DNA from: Prevotella corporis DSM 18810 = JCM 8529
GTDB taxonomy: Bacteria > Bacteroidota > Bacteroidia > Bacteroidales > Bacteroidaceae
Direction: 5' to 3'
Length of the DNA: 64,000 nucleotides
Assembly (NCBI RefSeq): GCF_000430525.1
Contig: NZ_AUME01000002.1
Location: 1-64,000 of the forward strand
Below the pieces are notes generated by a model that was not told the DNA's origin, did not search any database, and saw nothing but the letters and a program-made list of their open reading frames with translations. This document shows positions 1 through 8,980 of the stretch, one piece after another (the stretch's first letter is position 1; each line of letters starts with the position of its first letter). The position numbers were made by a program, and so were the translations under genes.

Positions 1-69
1 TATATCAATTCAAAAACTGGAAAGAAAAGAATAAAATAACAGCGGAAGTACTGAGAAAGGAAAGATGAA

Positions 70-1020
70 TTACACACTTTTAAGGACACTACCTTGGGCC
101 ACGTATTCATGGGCATGAGCGATGATGGCTTCGGCTTCGTCAGGATGAGCTATGTAATGGTTGAGCCGCTCCTCAAGGTCGGAGAAGTCGGGCTTGATTT
201 CTATGTAGTGGTAGTTGGGCTTCAGCCTTCCCTCCATGAACCATGTCTCGCAGGTTGGTCGTGGCATGACTGCGACAGAGTTGGACGACATCACCCACTT
301 CAGATTGCTTGCCACATCGTTTCCCTCAAGTGCCATGATGAATTTGTAGTCGAGATGCTCACTGATGGTGAGCTTCTCTGTCTGCCACTCTGGGTATTGC
401 GGGTCGATTACACCCACATTGCACAGGGGATGGCCGAAGAATCGACGCACGAAATCGTAGCGGTTGCGTTTCAGTTCGGTGCCTCCTTCCTGCCCGATGA
501 GGCCTCTGAAGATGGCCATGTCTTTCTTTTGGGCAAAGCTTTTCCGGTCGTTGACAAACAGGAAATGGCGCACGCGGTCGAGTTTCATCAGCACGGAGTT
601 GGCATTGTCGGTCTTCAGCGGTCGGCTCTTGGTCACCGACGGCACTTTGGGCACGTGAATGATGTCGCCTGGCAGAAGTATCCAGCGCAACGACTGTGAA
701 AAGTAGCGCGCATAGCGATAGGAATCGAGATAGTAAACTTTCTGTCCAGTCATCTTCTGGTCCTTCAACCGCACCGACTCGCTCATGAATGCCTCACGGT
801 CGAAGGGTGTATCGGCCTTCAACTTGTTGTAGTAGCCCACACGGTCCATGATGTACTCTTTGTCGGTTCTTCGCTCCAGCGCCTTCATTTCGCACTTATA
901 TAATAATGAGAGCAGCGCGCGTGGCCAACTGATGGCGACATACGAGCCGATATAGTAGGTCAATTTGGAGTTTTTGCCACTATGCAACTTGTAATAGAAC
1001 TTACGGGGTAGGATGCTCAT
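70..1020 (-). CDS. Glycosyltransferase family 90 (CAP10-like) protein
   Basis: 316 aa, no signal peptide. The C-terminal half carries the CAP10/GT90 signature: a sugar-nucleotide-binding type segment with KFIMALEGNDVASNLKW, then PRPTCETWFMEG and an acidic 'HYIEIKPDFSDLEE' stretch. GT90 enzymes transfer xylose or glucose to surface glycans; the acceptor here is unknown. It is the last visible gene of a leftward five-gene operon (4 nt after the upstream GT4 gene) with a lipid A-type acyltransferase at its head, so lipooligosaccharide core or a related surface glycan is the likely product (inference). Family assignment is firm, substrate is not. Confidence 0.85.
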   Translation of the reverse strand: MSILPRKFYYKLHSGKNSKLTYYIGSYVAISWPRALLSLLYKCEMKALERRTDKEYIMDRVGYYNKLKADTPFDREAFMSESVRLKDQKMTGQKVYYLDSYRYARYFSQSLRWILLPGDIIHVPKVPSVTKSRPLKTDNANSVLMKLDRVRHFLFVNDRKSFAQKKDMAIFRGLIGQEGGTELKRNRYDFVRRFFGHPLCNVGVIDPQYPEWQTEKLTISEHLDYKFIMALEGNDVASNLKWVMSSNSVAVMPRPTCETWFMEGRLKPNYHYIEIKPDFSDLEERLNHYIAHPDEAEAIIAHAHEYVAQGSVLKSV

Positions 1021-1024
1021 GCTT

Positions 1025-2206
1025 TTACTTCATTAGTTCGTGGTAGAAGTCCAGATATTCGCCGGCTATCTTTTCAGGTGAGAACCGCTCAATCATGTCG
1101 TTCCTAATCATCGTTCCGTCATATTGCGTTGCCAATGCCTTCCTTATTCCGTTTTCCAGTGCCTCGACAGTGAAGGCTTCGCATCTGACACCATTCATAT
1201 CGGTAATCAGTTCTTCGGTACCGCTACACGGGAAAGCTATCACGGGCAATCCGCATGCCATTGCCTCAAGCGGGGCTTGGGCAAAGTTTTCCTTAAAACT
1301 GGGCATACAGAAGAAATTGGCAGCTGAAAATATTCGAGACATTTCCCCTGGGTCGGAAATTCTTCCGAGTTCCATAACGTTTGCCCACTTTTTCTGACCT
1401 CTATTCTTGCCTATTGCAATAACTTTGTAATTGGGATTAATGTGCGACAATGCCTCGGAAAGCTCATCAAGACCTTTTCTCGGCTCATTGATGTTACATG
1501 CACAGAAAGCAAACACCATGTCATCTTCGCACAATCCCAAACATTTGCGAGCTTCCAACTTTGGGAAAGGTCGAAACTTGCCACAGTCAACCATATTATA
1601 GATAATTCGTTTCTTAGCCTTGGAAAGCATTTCGTGGTCGGCATAGAGACGGAAGCCCATCTTTGAGAGGAACACCGCTCCGAATTTGTCCAACTTTTGT
1701 ATTTCATTGAACTTCAATCGATAATATTTTCGTTCCAACTGATTATCTGGCAACAGTTGTTTCTCTATGTTTGCCAATCCGTAGAGCAGGTTTTCATCAT
1801 GAAGCGTCGCAACAACAGGCTTTTTCTTAAGTGTCTCGAAAAACGTTCTATAATCCAAAAAATTCCCCACCCAATGCAAATGAATGATATCAGCTTCCCG
1901 AATAATTTTCACTCTTGTCAAGTCAATGTGCGAAACAGGAAGTGTATAGACGCCATTATGCAGCTTTCCCAACTCACGGCACGTGTTAAAGTCATCTGGA
2001 ATGCGTAATAACTTTTTTATCTTTCGCAGAATGCTATATAAAAAATAAGTAAATCCTCCGTAAGTCTCTATGAAATCATCCTTGTGTTTTTTCTTTAACA
2101 CTACCATTCGGCTATCCATTCCCATAGCTCTTTGCGCCTTACAGATGCGATAAGCACAGAGTCCGGCACCATTGAAATCAGCCATGCTGATGTGTACTAT
2201 CTTCAT
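1025..2206 (-). CDS. Glycosyltransferase family 4 (GT-B fold)
   Basis: 393 aa. N-terminal half begins MKIVHISMADFNGAGLCAY, a typical GT4 start with the acceptor-side loop. The C-terminal Rossmann domain has the E-x7-E-like motif of retaining GT4 enzymes in PSFKENFAQAPLEAMACGLP followed by a conserved GTEELI. Expected to transfer a hexose from a nucleotide sugar to a growing surface oligosaccharide on the cytoplasmic face. It sits 23 nt after the DUF5672 gene and 4 nt before the GT90 gene, so co-transcription is very likely. Donor and acceptor cannot be read from sequence. Confidence 0.9.
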   Translation of the reverse strand: MKIVHISMADFNGAGLCAYRICKAQRAMGMDSRMVVLKKKHKDDFIETYGGFTYFLYSILRKIKKLLRIPDDFNTCRELGKLHNGVYTLPVSHIDLTRVKIIREADIIHLHWVGNFLDYRTFFETLKKKPVVATLHDENLLYGLANIEKQLLPDNQLERKYYRLKFNEIQKLDKFGAVFLSKMGFRLYADHEMLSKAKKRIIYNMVDCGKFRPFPKLEARKCLGLCEDDMVFAFCACNINEPRKGLDELSEALSHINPNYKVIAIGKNRGQKKWANVMELGRISDPGEMSRIFSAANFFCMPSFKENFAQAPLEAMACGLPVIAFPCSGTEELITDMNGVRCEAFTVEALENGIRKALATQYDGTMIRNDMIERFSPEKIAGEYLDFYHELMK

Positions 2207-2229
2207 TTTTTCAGTGTTTTTTTATTTAT

Positions 2230-3006
2230 TTACAGTCCATGAATGAACTGCCGCCAAAATTTGATGCGCACCGGTTTATTGAATCCGTGGCAAGCCATTG
2301 GCAGTTGTTGATGATTGAGCTCGTAAGATAGTTCCGGTTTTAAGTCAAAAGAGAATTTCAGGGCTTCTTCTACGGATGGTAACTTCAATGAAGGCTCCAA
2401 TGCCCAAAAGAGATCTTCGTTGTAAAGTGCTCCCGATTGGCTATTATAATAAGCTATTGTATCGGCATAATCAACACAGGCCTTGCGAAACGTTTCCACT
2501 CTACGTAGGGACAATCCACCGTTTCCAATCTTTCCGAACATCTGGCAATGAATGATTTTTCGTTTGGGTTTGAGCCAAAGTTTCAGTTTCAGATACTGTT
2601 TCAAGGGAAAACGTCTGTAACGTGGCCGCATGGGCCAAGGTGCTGCCACATGGTCGTAGCCCTTCCGACACCATTCTACCAACTCATTTCTAAAGAGCCA
2701 CGCATCAACGTGGCAGATTAAGATATATTCGTAATCGGAAAAGAGCTCGTAAAACTTTTCCGACATCATCATTTCGTTGTAACCCTGTATCCCTTTCTTT
2801 GTCCCCAGCCACTCATCGCTCACGCTTTGCATACCCACTGCTGGATATTGCTCATGCAATTCGGTCATATCGGTGTGCTCCGGCTTCAGGAAAGTTACGG
2901 GAAAGCCTTCGAGCAGTCTGAGATTGTTTTCGAGTGCTGCCCTCTCGTAGTCCTTCAGCTGAGGTTTGTAAATGGGGATGATGACCTTTACCAGTTTTCC
3001 GTTCAT
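2230..3006 (-). CDS. DUF5672 family protein, predicted glycosyltransferase
   Basis: 258 aa. The pattern IPIYKPQL near the N-terminus, an acidic ILICHVDAWLF (DxD-like metal site) and GNGGLSLRR followed by NEDLFWALE resemble the DUF5672 family, whose members sit in polysaccharide gene clusters and look like GT-A glycosyltransferases. NED would be the catalytic acidic group by analogy. No transmembrane segment is visible. The place inside an LPS-type operon between GT2 and GT4 genes supports a sugar-transfer role. Specific activity is unknown. Confidence 0.8.
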   Translation of the reverse strand: MNGKLVKVIIPIYKPQLKDYERAALENNLRLLEGFPVTFLKPEHTDMTELHEQYPAVGMQSVSDEWLGTKKGIQGYNEMMMSEKFYELFSDYEYILICHVDAWLFRNELVEWCRKGYDHVAAPWPMRPRYRRFPLKQYLKLKLWLKPKRKIIHCQMFGKIGNGGLSLRRVETFRKACVDYADTIAYYNSQSGALYNEDLFWALEPSLKLPSVEEALKFSFDLKPELSYELNHQQLPMACHGFNKPVRIKFWRQFIHGL

Positions 3007-3065
3007 GTCTTGTTTTCTTAGTATTTAACGTTTGTCGATTCGCCACCTACCTTTCATTGCCCATT

Positions 3066-3983
3066 CTATCTCTTTCCGAGTTTCTCGGCAATGCCATCAT
3101 GATAGGCGCGGTGAAGCATCATGAGGTCTTTGGGCTGCCATGCCTTCGTAAAGGGCATGGTAACGATTGCAGGAATTACGTAGCCCATCACGCCTATCCA
3201 GCTTCGGAGATACCTTACGCCCCAGTTCTTTCCGTAATGGTGGTTCATGTAGGCCTCGTTTCGTACCTGATAGTACCGTTTCCACTTCTTTTTCTGGTTG
3301 CGTGTGGTCCACGAATCATCTGTGAAGAACTTGTGTTTGTCCATCAGGGCATCGGGAACATAGAGCAATTTGAAACCTGCCAGATGCGCACGCAGACAAT
3401 AGTCGGTGTCGTCGCAGAAGATGAACAGCTCCTTGTTGGGCAATCCAATCTTCTCCACTACGGCACGGCTGATGAATGGGCCTTCGAAGTCGCATCCGAC
3501 AATCTCCGTCGTTTCGGTTTCGCTGCCCTTCAGCTTGCTGCCGTGCATGCTACCGAATGGATTTGTGAAGTTATATTGCCGGAATTCGTGTGTGAACACC
3601 TGCCCTTCCATCAGTCTCCGCGGGCTCAATATTCCCAAAGGCTGTCCTCCGTCGGCAGTGATGTGCAGCTCTTCGACCTGCCGCAGCAGCTTGTCGAGAC
3701 AGTCATCGTGGGGAAAGACGTCATCGTCCATGCACCATAGCCAATCGGCGCCGTCGTCGTAGGCTGCCTTTATGCCCGTATAGAATCCTCCTGAGCCTCC
3801 CACATTTTCCTGATTGATGACCCGCAGGTCAGTTTGTGTGGCCAGCCACTTGTCGGTTCCGTCGGTACTGCCGTTGTTCACAACGATGATATTTGACAAC
3901 CGTGCTTGCTTTCTCAGGCTCTCGATGCCTTTCTTAAGCAGCTCCAGTCGGTTGAAGGTTACTACAACAGCTGTTATTTTCAT
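3066..3983 (-). CDS. Glycosyltransferase family 2 (GT-A, GlfT2-like)
   Basis: 305 aa. The N-terminus has the canonical GT2 fold: ITAVVVTFNRLELLKKGI, then VVNNGSTDGT, a glycine-rich NVGGSGGFYTGI and the metal-binding DDD in WLWCMDDDVFPHD. A later FCDDTDYCLRAHLAG gives the (E/D)D-x-(D/E) catalytic region. The NVGGSGG and MDDD layout is that of galactofuranosyl or rhamnosyl transferases, so such a donor is plausible but not shown. It follows the acyltransferase gene by 14 nt and is part of the same leftward operon. Confidence 0.9.
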   Translation of the reverse strand: MKITAVVVTFNRLELLKKGIESLRKQARLSNIIVVNNGSTDGTDKWLATQTDLRVINQENVGGSGGFYTGIKAAYDDGADWLWCMDDDVFPHDDCLDKLLRQVEELHITADGGQPLGILSPRRLMEGQVFTHEFRQYNFTNPFGSMHGSKLKGSETETTEIVGCDFEGPFISRAVVEKIGLPNKELFIFCDDTDYCLRAHLAGFKLLYVPDALMDKHKFFTDDSWTTRNQKKKWKRYYQVRNEAYMNHHYGKNWGVRYLRSWIGVMGYVIPAIVTMPFTKAWQPKDLMMLHRAYHDGIAEKLGKR

Positions 3984-3997
3984 ATCTGAATATAGGA

Positions 3998-4945
3998 TTA
4001 GTCGGTTTGTTTTCTTATCACTTTCCCATCCACGACTTTCCAGTAGCGGTCGAAATCCTCACGGGTTCTCTTCCAACGGTTGTGGCTCCACAGATAGGTG
4101 GCGGGATCGCGCTTGATGGTTTTCTCAAGCATCTGGAAGTAAATGTCGGTGATCTCAAAGTCTTTCATCTCCTTTGGATGAAGTGTCATCAGCTTCATCT
4201 CACACTCGTAGTAGCCACGCCTCAGCCTCCGCACATCGCCATAGAAGCAAGCCTGCCCAGTGTGCTTTACAATCCGCTCGGCACCAGTCAGCACCGGGGT
4301 GTCGTGGTTGAGGAAATCAACCCAGTGATGGATGTTCCACCATAGCGGTACTTGGTCGGCGATGTAGCCCACGACGAGCGACTGGCTGTTGCGCCTGAAC
4401 TCTATTATCTTCCGCAACGACTCTTGCATCGGTATGCAGAGAGCATTCTGCCGCTCTCGGACATACTTGAATAGCCTGTCGAAATAGTCATTTTCCAACG
4501 GATGGTAAAGCTCGCAGCACTGAACGTGGTCGGGAATCCAGTAGGGTATGGAGGTTATCCACTCCCAATTACAATAGTGACCGAGGTAAACGGCGCACGA
4601 TCCGCCGTTCTTTAGTACTTCGTTGAATGGTTCCATGCCAGTGAACCGCATCCGTTTCTGGAGCGATGTGGGTGACATGGTCATCAACTTGATGGTTTCG
4701 ACCAAGTAGTCGCAGAACCAGTGGTAGAAATCGTACTCTATTTTCCTTATCTCCGCCTCGCTTTTATCGGGAAAACTCTCTGTGAGATTCTTCCAAATGA
4801 CTTTGTGACGGTATCGTACCACGTGGGCGATGATGACGAAAAGGAAGTCAGAGAGCAGGAAAAGGATGCAGAAAGGCAATAACGACATCAAATACCAGAA
4901 GCCGTAAGCCAGTCCGTATGCTATATAATTGAATGCTTTCTTCAT
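3998..4945 (-). CDS. LpxL/HtrB-type lysophospholipid (lipid A) acyltransferase
   Basis: 315 aa from ATG at 4945; an upstream in-frame GTG at 4966 is less likely because a TAACTTTG box at 4978-4985 puts the transcript start only a few nt before it. Residues 5-40 form a membrane anchor. The H-x4-E catalytic motif is HYCNWE, as in Kdo-dependent secondary acyltransferases, with the downstream IADQVPLWWN region matching the second conserved block. It should acylate lipid A or a related lipid at the inner membrane. Being first in the operon ahead of four glycosyltransferase-type genes, it ties the cluster to LPS assembly. Whether it is the LpxL or LpxM equivalent is unclear. Confidence 0.87.
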   Translation of the reverse strand: MKKAFNYIAYGLAYGFWYLMSLLPFCILFLLSDFLFVIIAHVVRYRHKVIWKNLTESFPDKSEAEIRKIEYDFYHWFCDYLVETIKLMTMSPTSLQKRMRFTGMEPFNEVLKNGGSCAVYLGHYCNWEWITSIPYWIPDHVQCCELYHPLENDYFDRLFKYVRERQNALCIPMQESLRKIIEFRRNSQSLVVGYIADQVPLWWNIHHWVDFLNHDTPVLTGAERIVKHTGQACFYGDVRRLRRGYYECEMKLMTLHPKEMKDFEITDIYFQMLEKTIKRDPATYLWSHNRWKRTREDFDRYWKVVDGKVIRKQTD

Positions 4946-4977
4946 GTTGAAGTCGTTTTTCGTCACTATTTACGTCA

Positions 4978-5008
4978 CAAAGTTACTGAAAAACTTTTGG
5001 AAATGCAA
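4978..5008 (-). promoter_or_regulatory. Predicted promoter of the surface-glycan operon
   Basis: Read on the minus strand, TAACTTTG (4978-4985) fits the Bacteroidetes -7 consensus TAnnTTTG; a partial -33 element (TTG, 5006-5008) lies 20 bp upstream. It would give a leader of about 25-30 nt before ATG 4945. Confidence 0.6.
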
Positions 5009-5112
5009 GAATTGTGGTAATCATTCAAGCACGTCCTCTCTGCAAAGAAAGTATCCAATATTAGCCGCTTTTGTGTGGTATCTCCAATTTACAACCTTTG
5101 TCCGAAAGACTT

Positions 5113-5409
5113 ATGTTTGTACTCGACGAAACAAATGCTTTTCGGATTTGTTACACTCCAGTGGACATGCGTCGGGGTATTCTTCGTTTGTCTCAATTGG
5201 AGCGCAGCTATGATTTTATCCCTCCTGAGGGTGTAGCCTATGTTTTCTACGATCGCTCCCGTAATTGAATCAAGTTGCTGCACTTGAAACGCTGTGTTTT
5301 TGTCGATTATCATAAGCAGATGGCACAGGGGTTCTTGAGTCCTAAAATTATACGGGTGAGTACCCGGATTCTATTAAATTCGCAAGGACGAATAGGTTCT
5401 CTATATTGA
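5113..5409 (+). pseudogene. Degenerate IS66-family tnpB (Orf2) fragment
   Basis: The translation starts MFVLDETNAF and has the IS66 TnpB landmarks CYTPVDMRRGI and VAYVFYDRSRN. An in-frame TGA at 5266-5268 then interrupts it, and the frame continues with IKLLHLKRC and MAQGFLSPKI, matching the family's IKLL and LEQG(x)F positions. The gene ends at 5407-5409. No tnpA or tnpC transposase and no terminal inverted repeats are visible, so this is an inactive relic. The premature stop is seen directly; the family assignment rests on motif recognition. Confidence 0.7.
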
Positions 5410-5581
5410 AAGAATAAATCCTAATGACCGCATTTGGCTTTATAGAAATAACAGCCATCCCAACATGTCAAAATATATCCAGATTGCCGATAATCTGTTC
5501 CATTATATCCAAACCAACCAAAAGCGGATAAAGGTGTTCTACCTTCAGAATACAATGAGCTGCAACATCATTCGACAAGAA

Positions 5582-5615
5582 AACTCCCCTGAATATCTTG
5601 CAATTCAGGGGAGTT
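5582..5615 (-). terminator. Hairpin terminator, minus strand
   Basis: A perfect 13-bp inverted repeat (arms 5582-5594 and 5603-5615, 8-nt loop) is followed on the minus strand by TTTTCTTG. It lies 30 nt beyond the stop of the truncated minus-strand reading frame at 5645-5746 and probably was that gene's terminator. Confidence 0.65.
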
Positions 5616-5644
5616 ACAGTAAGACTGTGTTAGCTTTTGACCTA

Positions 5645-5746
5645 TCAGATGGTGATGCTTACGCCACCATACCACGTTGCTCCATATACCGGAGCATACA
5701 TGAATGCTGCGTCATCGGATTCCTGTCTGTAAGTGAAAATGGAGCC
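5645..5746 (-). pseudogene. 3' remnant of an unidentified minus-strand gene
   Basis: A 33-codon open stretch on the minus strand reads GSIFTYRQESDD then AAFMYAPVYGATWYGGVSIT before a TGA stop at 5645-5647, and is cut off upstream by a stop at 5747-5749. The aromatic, alternating ending looks like the last strand of an outer-membrane or beta-sandwich protein, and a strong hairpin with a T-run follows 30 nt downstream. No start codon remains. This is probably a truncated gene end left by rearrangement; the parent family is not recognised. Confidence 0.35.
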
Positions 5747-5843
5747 TTATTATACCTAAGTGTTATGATAAGGATGACCACAGGCTTAACTCCATTTAAC
5801 CTTGGGGGTGAGGAATGTTCGTTAGAGAATGAAATAAATGTAT

Positions 5844-5851
5844 TATCTTTG
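5844..5851 (+). promoter_or_regulatory. Predicted -7 box upstream of the lipoprotein gene
   Basis: TATCTTTG matches TAnnTTTG, 30 nt before ATG 5882. No good TTTG element is seen at the expected distance upstream. Confidence 0.55.
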
Positions 5852-5881
5852 CACACAATTTAATTTATAAGCGTAAAAAAG

Positions 5882-6433
5882 ATGAAACAGAGAAAATTTA
5901 TTGCTATAGCCCTCGTCGGCGCAGCCTTTGTGTTGGCAGGTTGTGGAATGACGAAAAAAGTCACCAGTCCGGCCAATGGCGAGCCGGCAATTCAGCAACC
6001 TACTGTGGAACAGGTTACCCCTGAGCCTGAAGTTATCAGCATTGCCGAGGCTGTTGATGTGTTCGAGCATCCCGAAAGGATGGCTGAAACTGCTAAGAAA
6101 TACGGCTACAAGCTGAAAAAAGACTACGAAATCTACCGTCTCGACAAGTTCTCGAAGCTATTCTACAAGAATTGCCGATTGGCCAAGATACTCACCGCCA
6201 ACCAATACGAGGATTATCCAAAGCCGTTGCGCAAGGGAGTGTCGAGCTATGTGGCCTTTAAGGAGGGCGCTATCATAATAGGTGTGTTCAATCAGAAGGC
6301 ATATGACAATCTGGTGGCTCAGGTGAAGGCGGCCGGCTACACACTCGACATGCCTGGCAACGAAGATATCTATGTGAAAGGCTCACGCAGGATAGCCTGT
6401 TATGCGGGCGCAAAGACCGTGAGAGTTCAGTAA
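5882..6433 (+). CDS. Lipoprotein of unknown function
   Basis: 183 aa. The N-terminus MKQRKFIAIALVGAAFVLAGC is a clear type II signal peptide with lipobox LAGC, so the mature protein should be lipid-anchored. A proline/glutamate-rich linker (about residues 30-50) precedes a globular part with IAEAVDVFEHPERMAETA and a basic YKLKKDYEIYRLDKFSK. The rest shows no enzymatic motif. I do not recognise the family. It stands alone, with its own -7 box and an intergenic repeat array downstream. Confidence 0.8.
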   Translation: MKQRKFIAIALVGAAFVLAGCGMTKKVTSPANGEPAIQQPTVEQVTPEPEVISIAEAVDVFEHPERMAETAKKYGYKLKKDYEIYRLDKFSKLFYKNCRLAKILTANQYEDYPKPLRKGVSSYVAFKEGAIIIGVFNQKAYDNLVAQVKAAGYTLDMPGNEDIYVKGSRRIACYAGAKTVRVQ

Positions 6434-6508
6434 AAAAACACGACAAAGTAACTGTTTTCGTATGAAGCTGTAAATACCTGACTGACAGCGTGATAATAAT
6501 TGCGTTAC

Positions 6509-6576
6509 AAAAGGTGAGCCATCGCACGGCGAAAGGTGAGCTTTCGCAGTGTAAAAGCTCACCGTTCGCTTTACAG
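6509..6576 (+). repeat. Intergenic 22-nt array, locus 1 (three units)
   Basis: Three units in register at about 6509, 6531 and 6553, each built on AAAGGTGAG or AAAGCTCAC followed by (T/A)TCGC. It lies between the lipoprotein gene and the metG promoter. Unit core and polarity are the same as at the nine other loci in this window. Confidence 0.85.
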
Positions 6577-6699
6577 AAGCATATCTTTGGTTGGCTGAAA
6601 GTAAAAAAAACGGACAATGTTCGATGGCTTCCAGTCCTCAATCGCTCGTCTCGTAGGGCTAAAGTGTCACCCGTCGGAATATTATAATTGCACTTTTTT

Positions 6700-6730
6700 T
6701 TTGAGTTTCCCTTGATTTACAGTAACTTTG
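6700..6730 (+). promoter_or_regulatory. Predicted metG promoter
   Basis: TTTG (6700-6703), 19-bp spacer, TAACTTTG (6723-6730): a full match to the Bacteroidetes primary sigma promoter, 26 nt upstream of ATG 6757. Confidence 0.8.
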
Positions 6731-6756
6731 CACCCAGATTAAAATATCAAACATAA

Positions 6757-8820
6757 ATGGAAGAAAAGAAATTCAAACGCACCACCGTCACGGCGGCTCT
6801 GCCTTATGCCAACGGCGGTGTGCATATAGGTCACCTTGCCGGAGTCTATGTTCCAGCAGACATCTACGTCAGATACCTTCGGCTGAAGAAAGAAGAAGTC
6901 ATTTTTATCGGAGGAAGCGACGAGCACGGAGTGCCCATCACGTTGCGTGCCAAGAAAGAGAACATCACCCCGCAAGATGTGTGTGACCGCTATCACAAGA
7001 TGATCAAAGATTCGTTCGAGGAATTTGGCATCTCGTTCGACATCTACAGCCGCACCACCAGCGATATTCACCACAAGTTCGCAGCCGACTTCTTCCGGAA
7101 ACTCTACGACGAGGGAAAACTCGTTGAGAAAGAGAGCGAGCAACTCTACGATGAGGAGGCGCGGCAATTCCTTGCCGACCGCTATGTGGTGGGCGAATGC
7201 CCCCATTGCCATAACGAAAACGCCTACGGCGACCAGTGTGAGAAGTGCGGAAGTGCCCTTAGTCCAATGGAACTCATCAATCCACACTCAACCATCTCTG
7301 GTTCGAAGCCCGTCATCAGGAAAACCAAGAACTGGTATTTGCCATTGAACAACTATCAGGAATGGTTGAAACAGTGGATTCTCGACGGACACAAGGAATG
7401 GCGTCCGAACGTATATGGGCAATGCAAGAGTTGGCTGGACATGGACCTTCAGCCACGCGCCATGACCCGCGATCTCAACTGGGGCATCCCCGTTCCGGTA
7501 GAGGGAGCCGAGGGAAAGGTACTCTACGTGTGGTTCGACGCACCTATCGGCTACATATCGAACACCAAGGAACTCTGCGACCGTGAGCCAGAGCGCTTCG
7601 GAACTTGGCAAAAGTGGTGGCAAGACCCACAATCGCGCCTCGTTCACTTCATAGGCAAGGACAATATCGTGTTCCACTGCCTCATTTTCCCAAGCATGTT
7701 GAAGGCGCATGGTGACTACATACTCCCTGACAACGTACCATCCAACGAGTTTCTCAACCTTGAGAACGATAAAATATCCACCAGCCGCAATTGGGCGGTG
7801 TGGCTTCACGAGTATCTCGTTGACTTCCCAGGAAAGCAAGATGTGCTCCGATACGTGCTTACGGCAAATGCGCCGGAGACAAAGGACAACAATTTCACAT
7901 GGAAAGACTTTCAGGAGCGCAACAACAGTGAGCTTGTAGCCGTCTATGGCAACTTCGTCAACCGTGCATTGCAGCTCACCAAGAAATATTGGGACGGCGT
8001 TGTGCCCGTATGCGGTGAGCTGCTGGACGTCGATCGTCAGGCAATACAGGAATTCAAGGACGTAAAAGACAAGGTTGAGTCATTCCTCGACGTGTTCAAG
8101 TTCCGCGAAGCACAGAAGGAAGCTATGAACTTGGCGCGCATTGGCAATAAGTACATCGCCGAATGCGAGCCTTGGAAGGTGTGGAAAACAGACCCAAAGC
8201 GAGTGGAGACCATACTCTACATCTCGCTGCAGCTCGTTGCCAACCTCAGCATAGCATTCGAACCGTTCTTGCCTTTCAGCAGTAAGAAACTGCGCGAGAT
8301 GATCAACATGAACGACTATGAATGGAGTTCGCTGGGATCTACTGAGCTTCTGCCTGCCGGACATAGGCTCAACGACCCACAATTACTGTTCGAAAAGATA
8401 GAGGACGACACCATCGACGCCCAGCTCAAGAAGCTTGAGGAAACCAAGAAGGCAAATGAGGCGGCCGCCTACAAAGCAGAGCCTATCAAAAAGGAGATTC
8501 CTTTCGACGACTTCGAAAAGCTCGATATCCGCGTCGGACATATTATCAACTGCGAGAAGGTGAAGAAAAGCAAGAAACTGCTTCAGTTCACAATCGACGA
8601 CGGCTCCGGCAATACCCGTACAATCCTAAGCGGAATTGCAGCCTTCTATGAGCCTGAGCAGCTCATTGGCAAGGACGTGCTGTTCGTGGCCAACTTTGCG
8701 CCCCGCAAGATGATGGGCATTGAGAGTCAGGGCATGATTCTCTCGGCAGTGAATTTCGACGGATCGCTGAGCGTCACCACCACACTTGACGAGGTGAAAC
8801 CCGGCAGTCAGGTAGGATAG
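6757..8820 (+). CDS. metG: Methionyl-tRNA synthetase
   Basis: 687 aa, normal length for the type with a C-terminal dimerisation domain. Charges tRNA-Met (initiator and elongator) in the cytoplasm. The class I HIGH motif is VHIGHLAG (residues about 18-25), a [18 protein letters not shown] zinc knuckle lies near residue 145-165, and the KMSKS loop appears as KISTS near residue 338. Residues about 580-687 form the Trbp111/EMAP-like tRNA-binding domain ([14 protein letters not shown]). The start is fixed by the promoter just upstream, and a strong terminator follows. Single-gene transcript. Confidence 0.98.
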   Translation: MEEKKFKRTTVTAALPYANGGVHIGHLAGVYVPADIYVRYLRLKKEEVIFIGGSDEHGVPITLRAKKENITPQDVCDRYHKMIKDSFEEFGISFDIYSRTTSDIHHKFAADFFRKLYDEGKLVEKESEQLYDEEARQFLADRYVVGECPHCHNENAYGDQCEKCGSALSPMELINPHSTISGSKPVIRKTKNWYLPLNNYQEWLKQWILDGHKEWRPNVYGQCKSWLDMDLQPRAMTRDLNWGIPVPVEGAEGKVLYVWFDAPIGYISNTKELCDREPERFGTWQKWWQDPQSRLVHFIGKDNIVFHCLIFPSMLKAHGDYILPDNVPSNEFLNLENDKISTSRNWAVWLHEYLVDFPGKQDVLRYVLTANAPETKDNNFTWKDFQERNNSELVAVYGNFVNRALQLTKKYWDGVVPVCGELLDVDRQAIQEFKDVKDKVESFLDVFKFREAQKEAMNLARIGNKYIAECEPWKVWKTDPKRVETILYISLQLVANLSIAFEPFLPFSSKKLREMINMNDYEWSSLGSTELLPAGHRLNDPQLLFEKIEDDTIDAQLKKLEETKKANEAAAYKAEPIKKEIPFDDFEKLDIRVGHIINCEKVKKSKKLLQFTIDDGSGNTRTILSGIAAFYEPEQLIGKDVLFVANFAPRKMMGIESQGMILSAVNFDGSLSVTTTLDEVKPGSQVG

Positions 8821-8900
8821 GACAAGCCTTTGCACTGCCTTTGCTCGTCGGCTTACAGTGCAAATGCTTGGAAGAACGTGGCCTTGTGTCATCATAGCAT

Positions 8901-8940
8901 AAGCCCCATCTGGTCAACCAACCGGATGGGGTTTATGTTT
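8901..8940 (+). terminator. Rho-independent terminator of metG
   Basis: A 14-bp stem with two G-U pairs (arms 8901-8914 and 8921-8934, 6-nt loop) is followed by a T-rich run. Confidence 0.75.
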
Positions 8941-8980
8941 CGCAGTCGCTCTGTCTGTCGATGGCCTGTTGCAGAGGCAG

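Noticed and set aside
5465..5863. 132-codon + strand frame
   Set aside because: Runs through a perfect hairpin, the minus-strand gene remnant and the next gene's promoter; no protein features.
6509..6576. Intergenic arrays as CRISPR
   Set aside because: Units abut at 22 nt with no unique spacers of constant length, occur at ten dispersed sites, and no cas genes are present.
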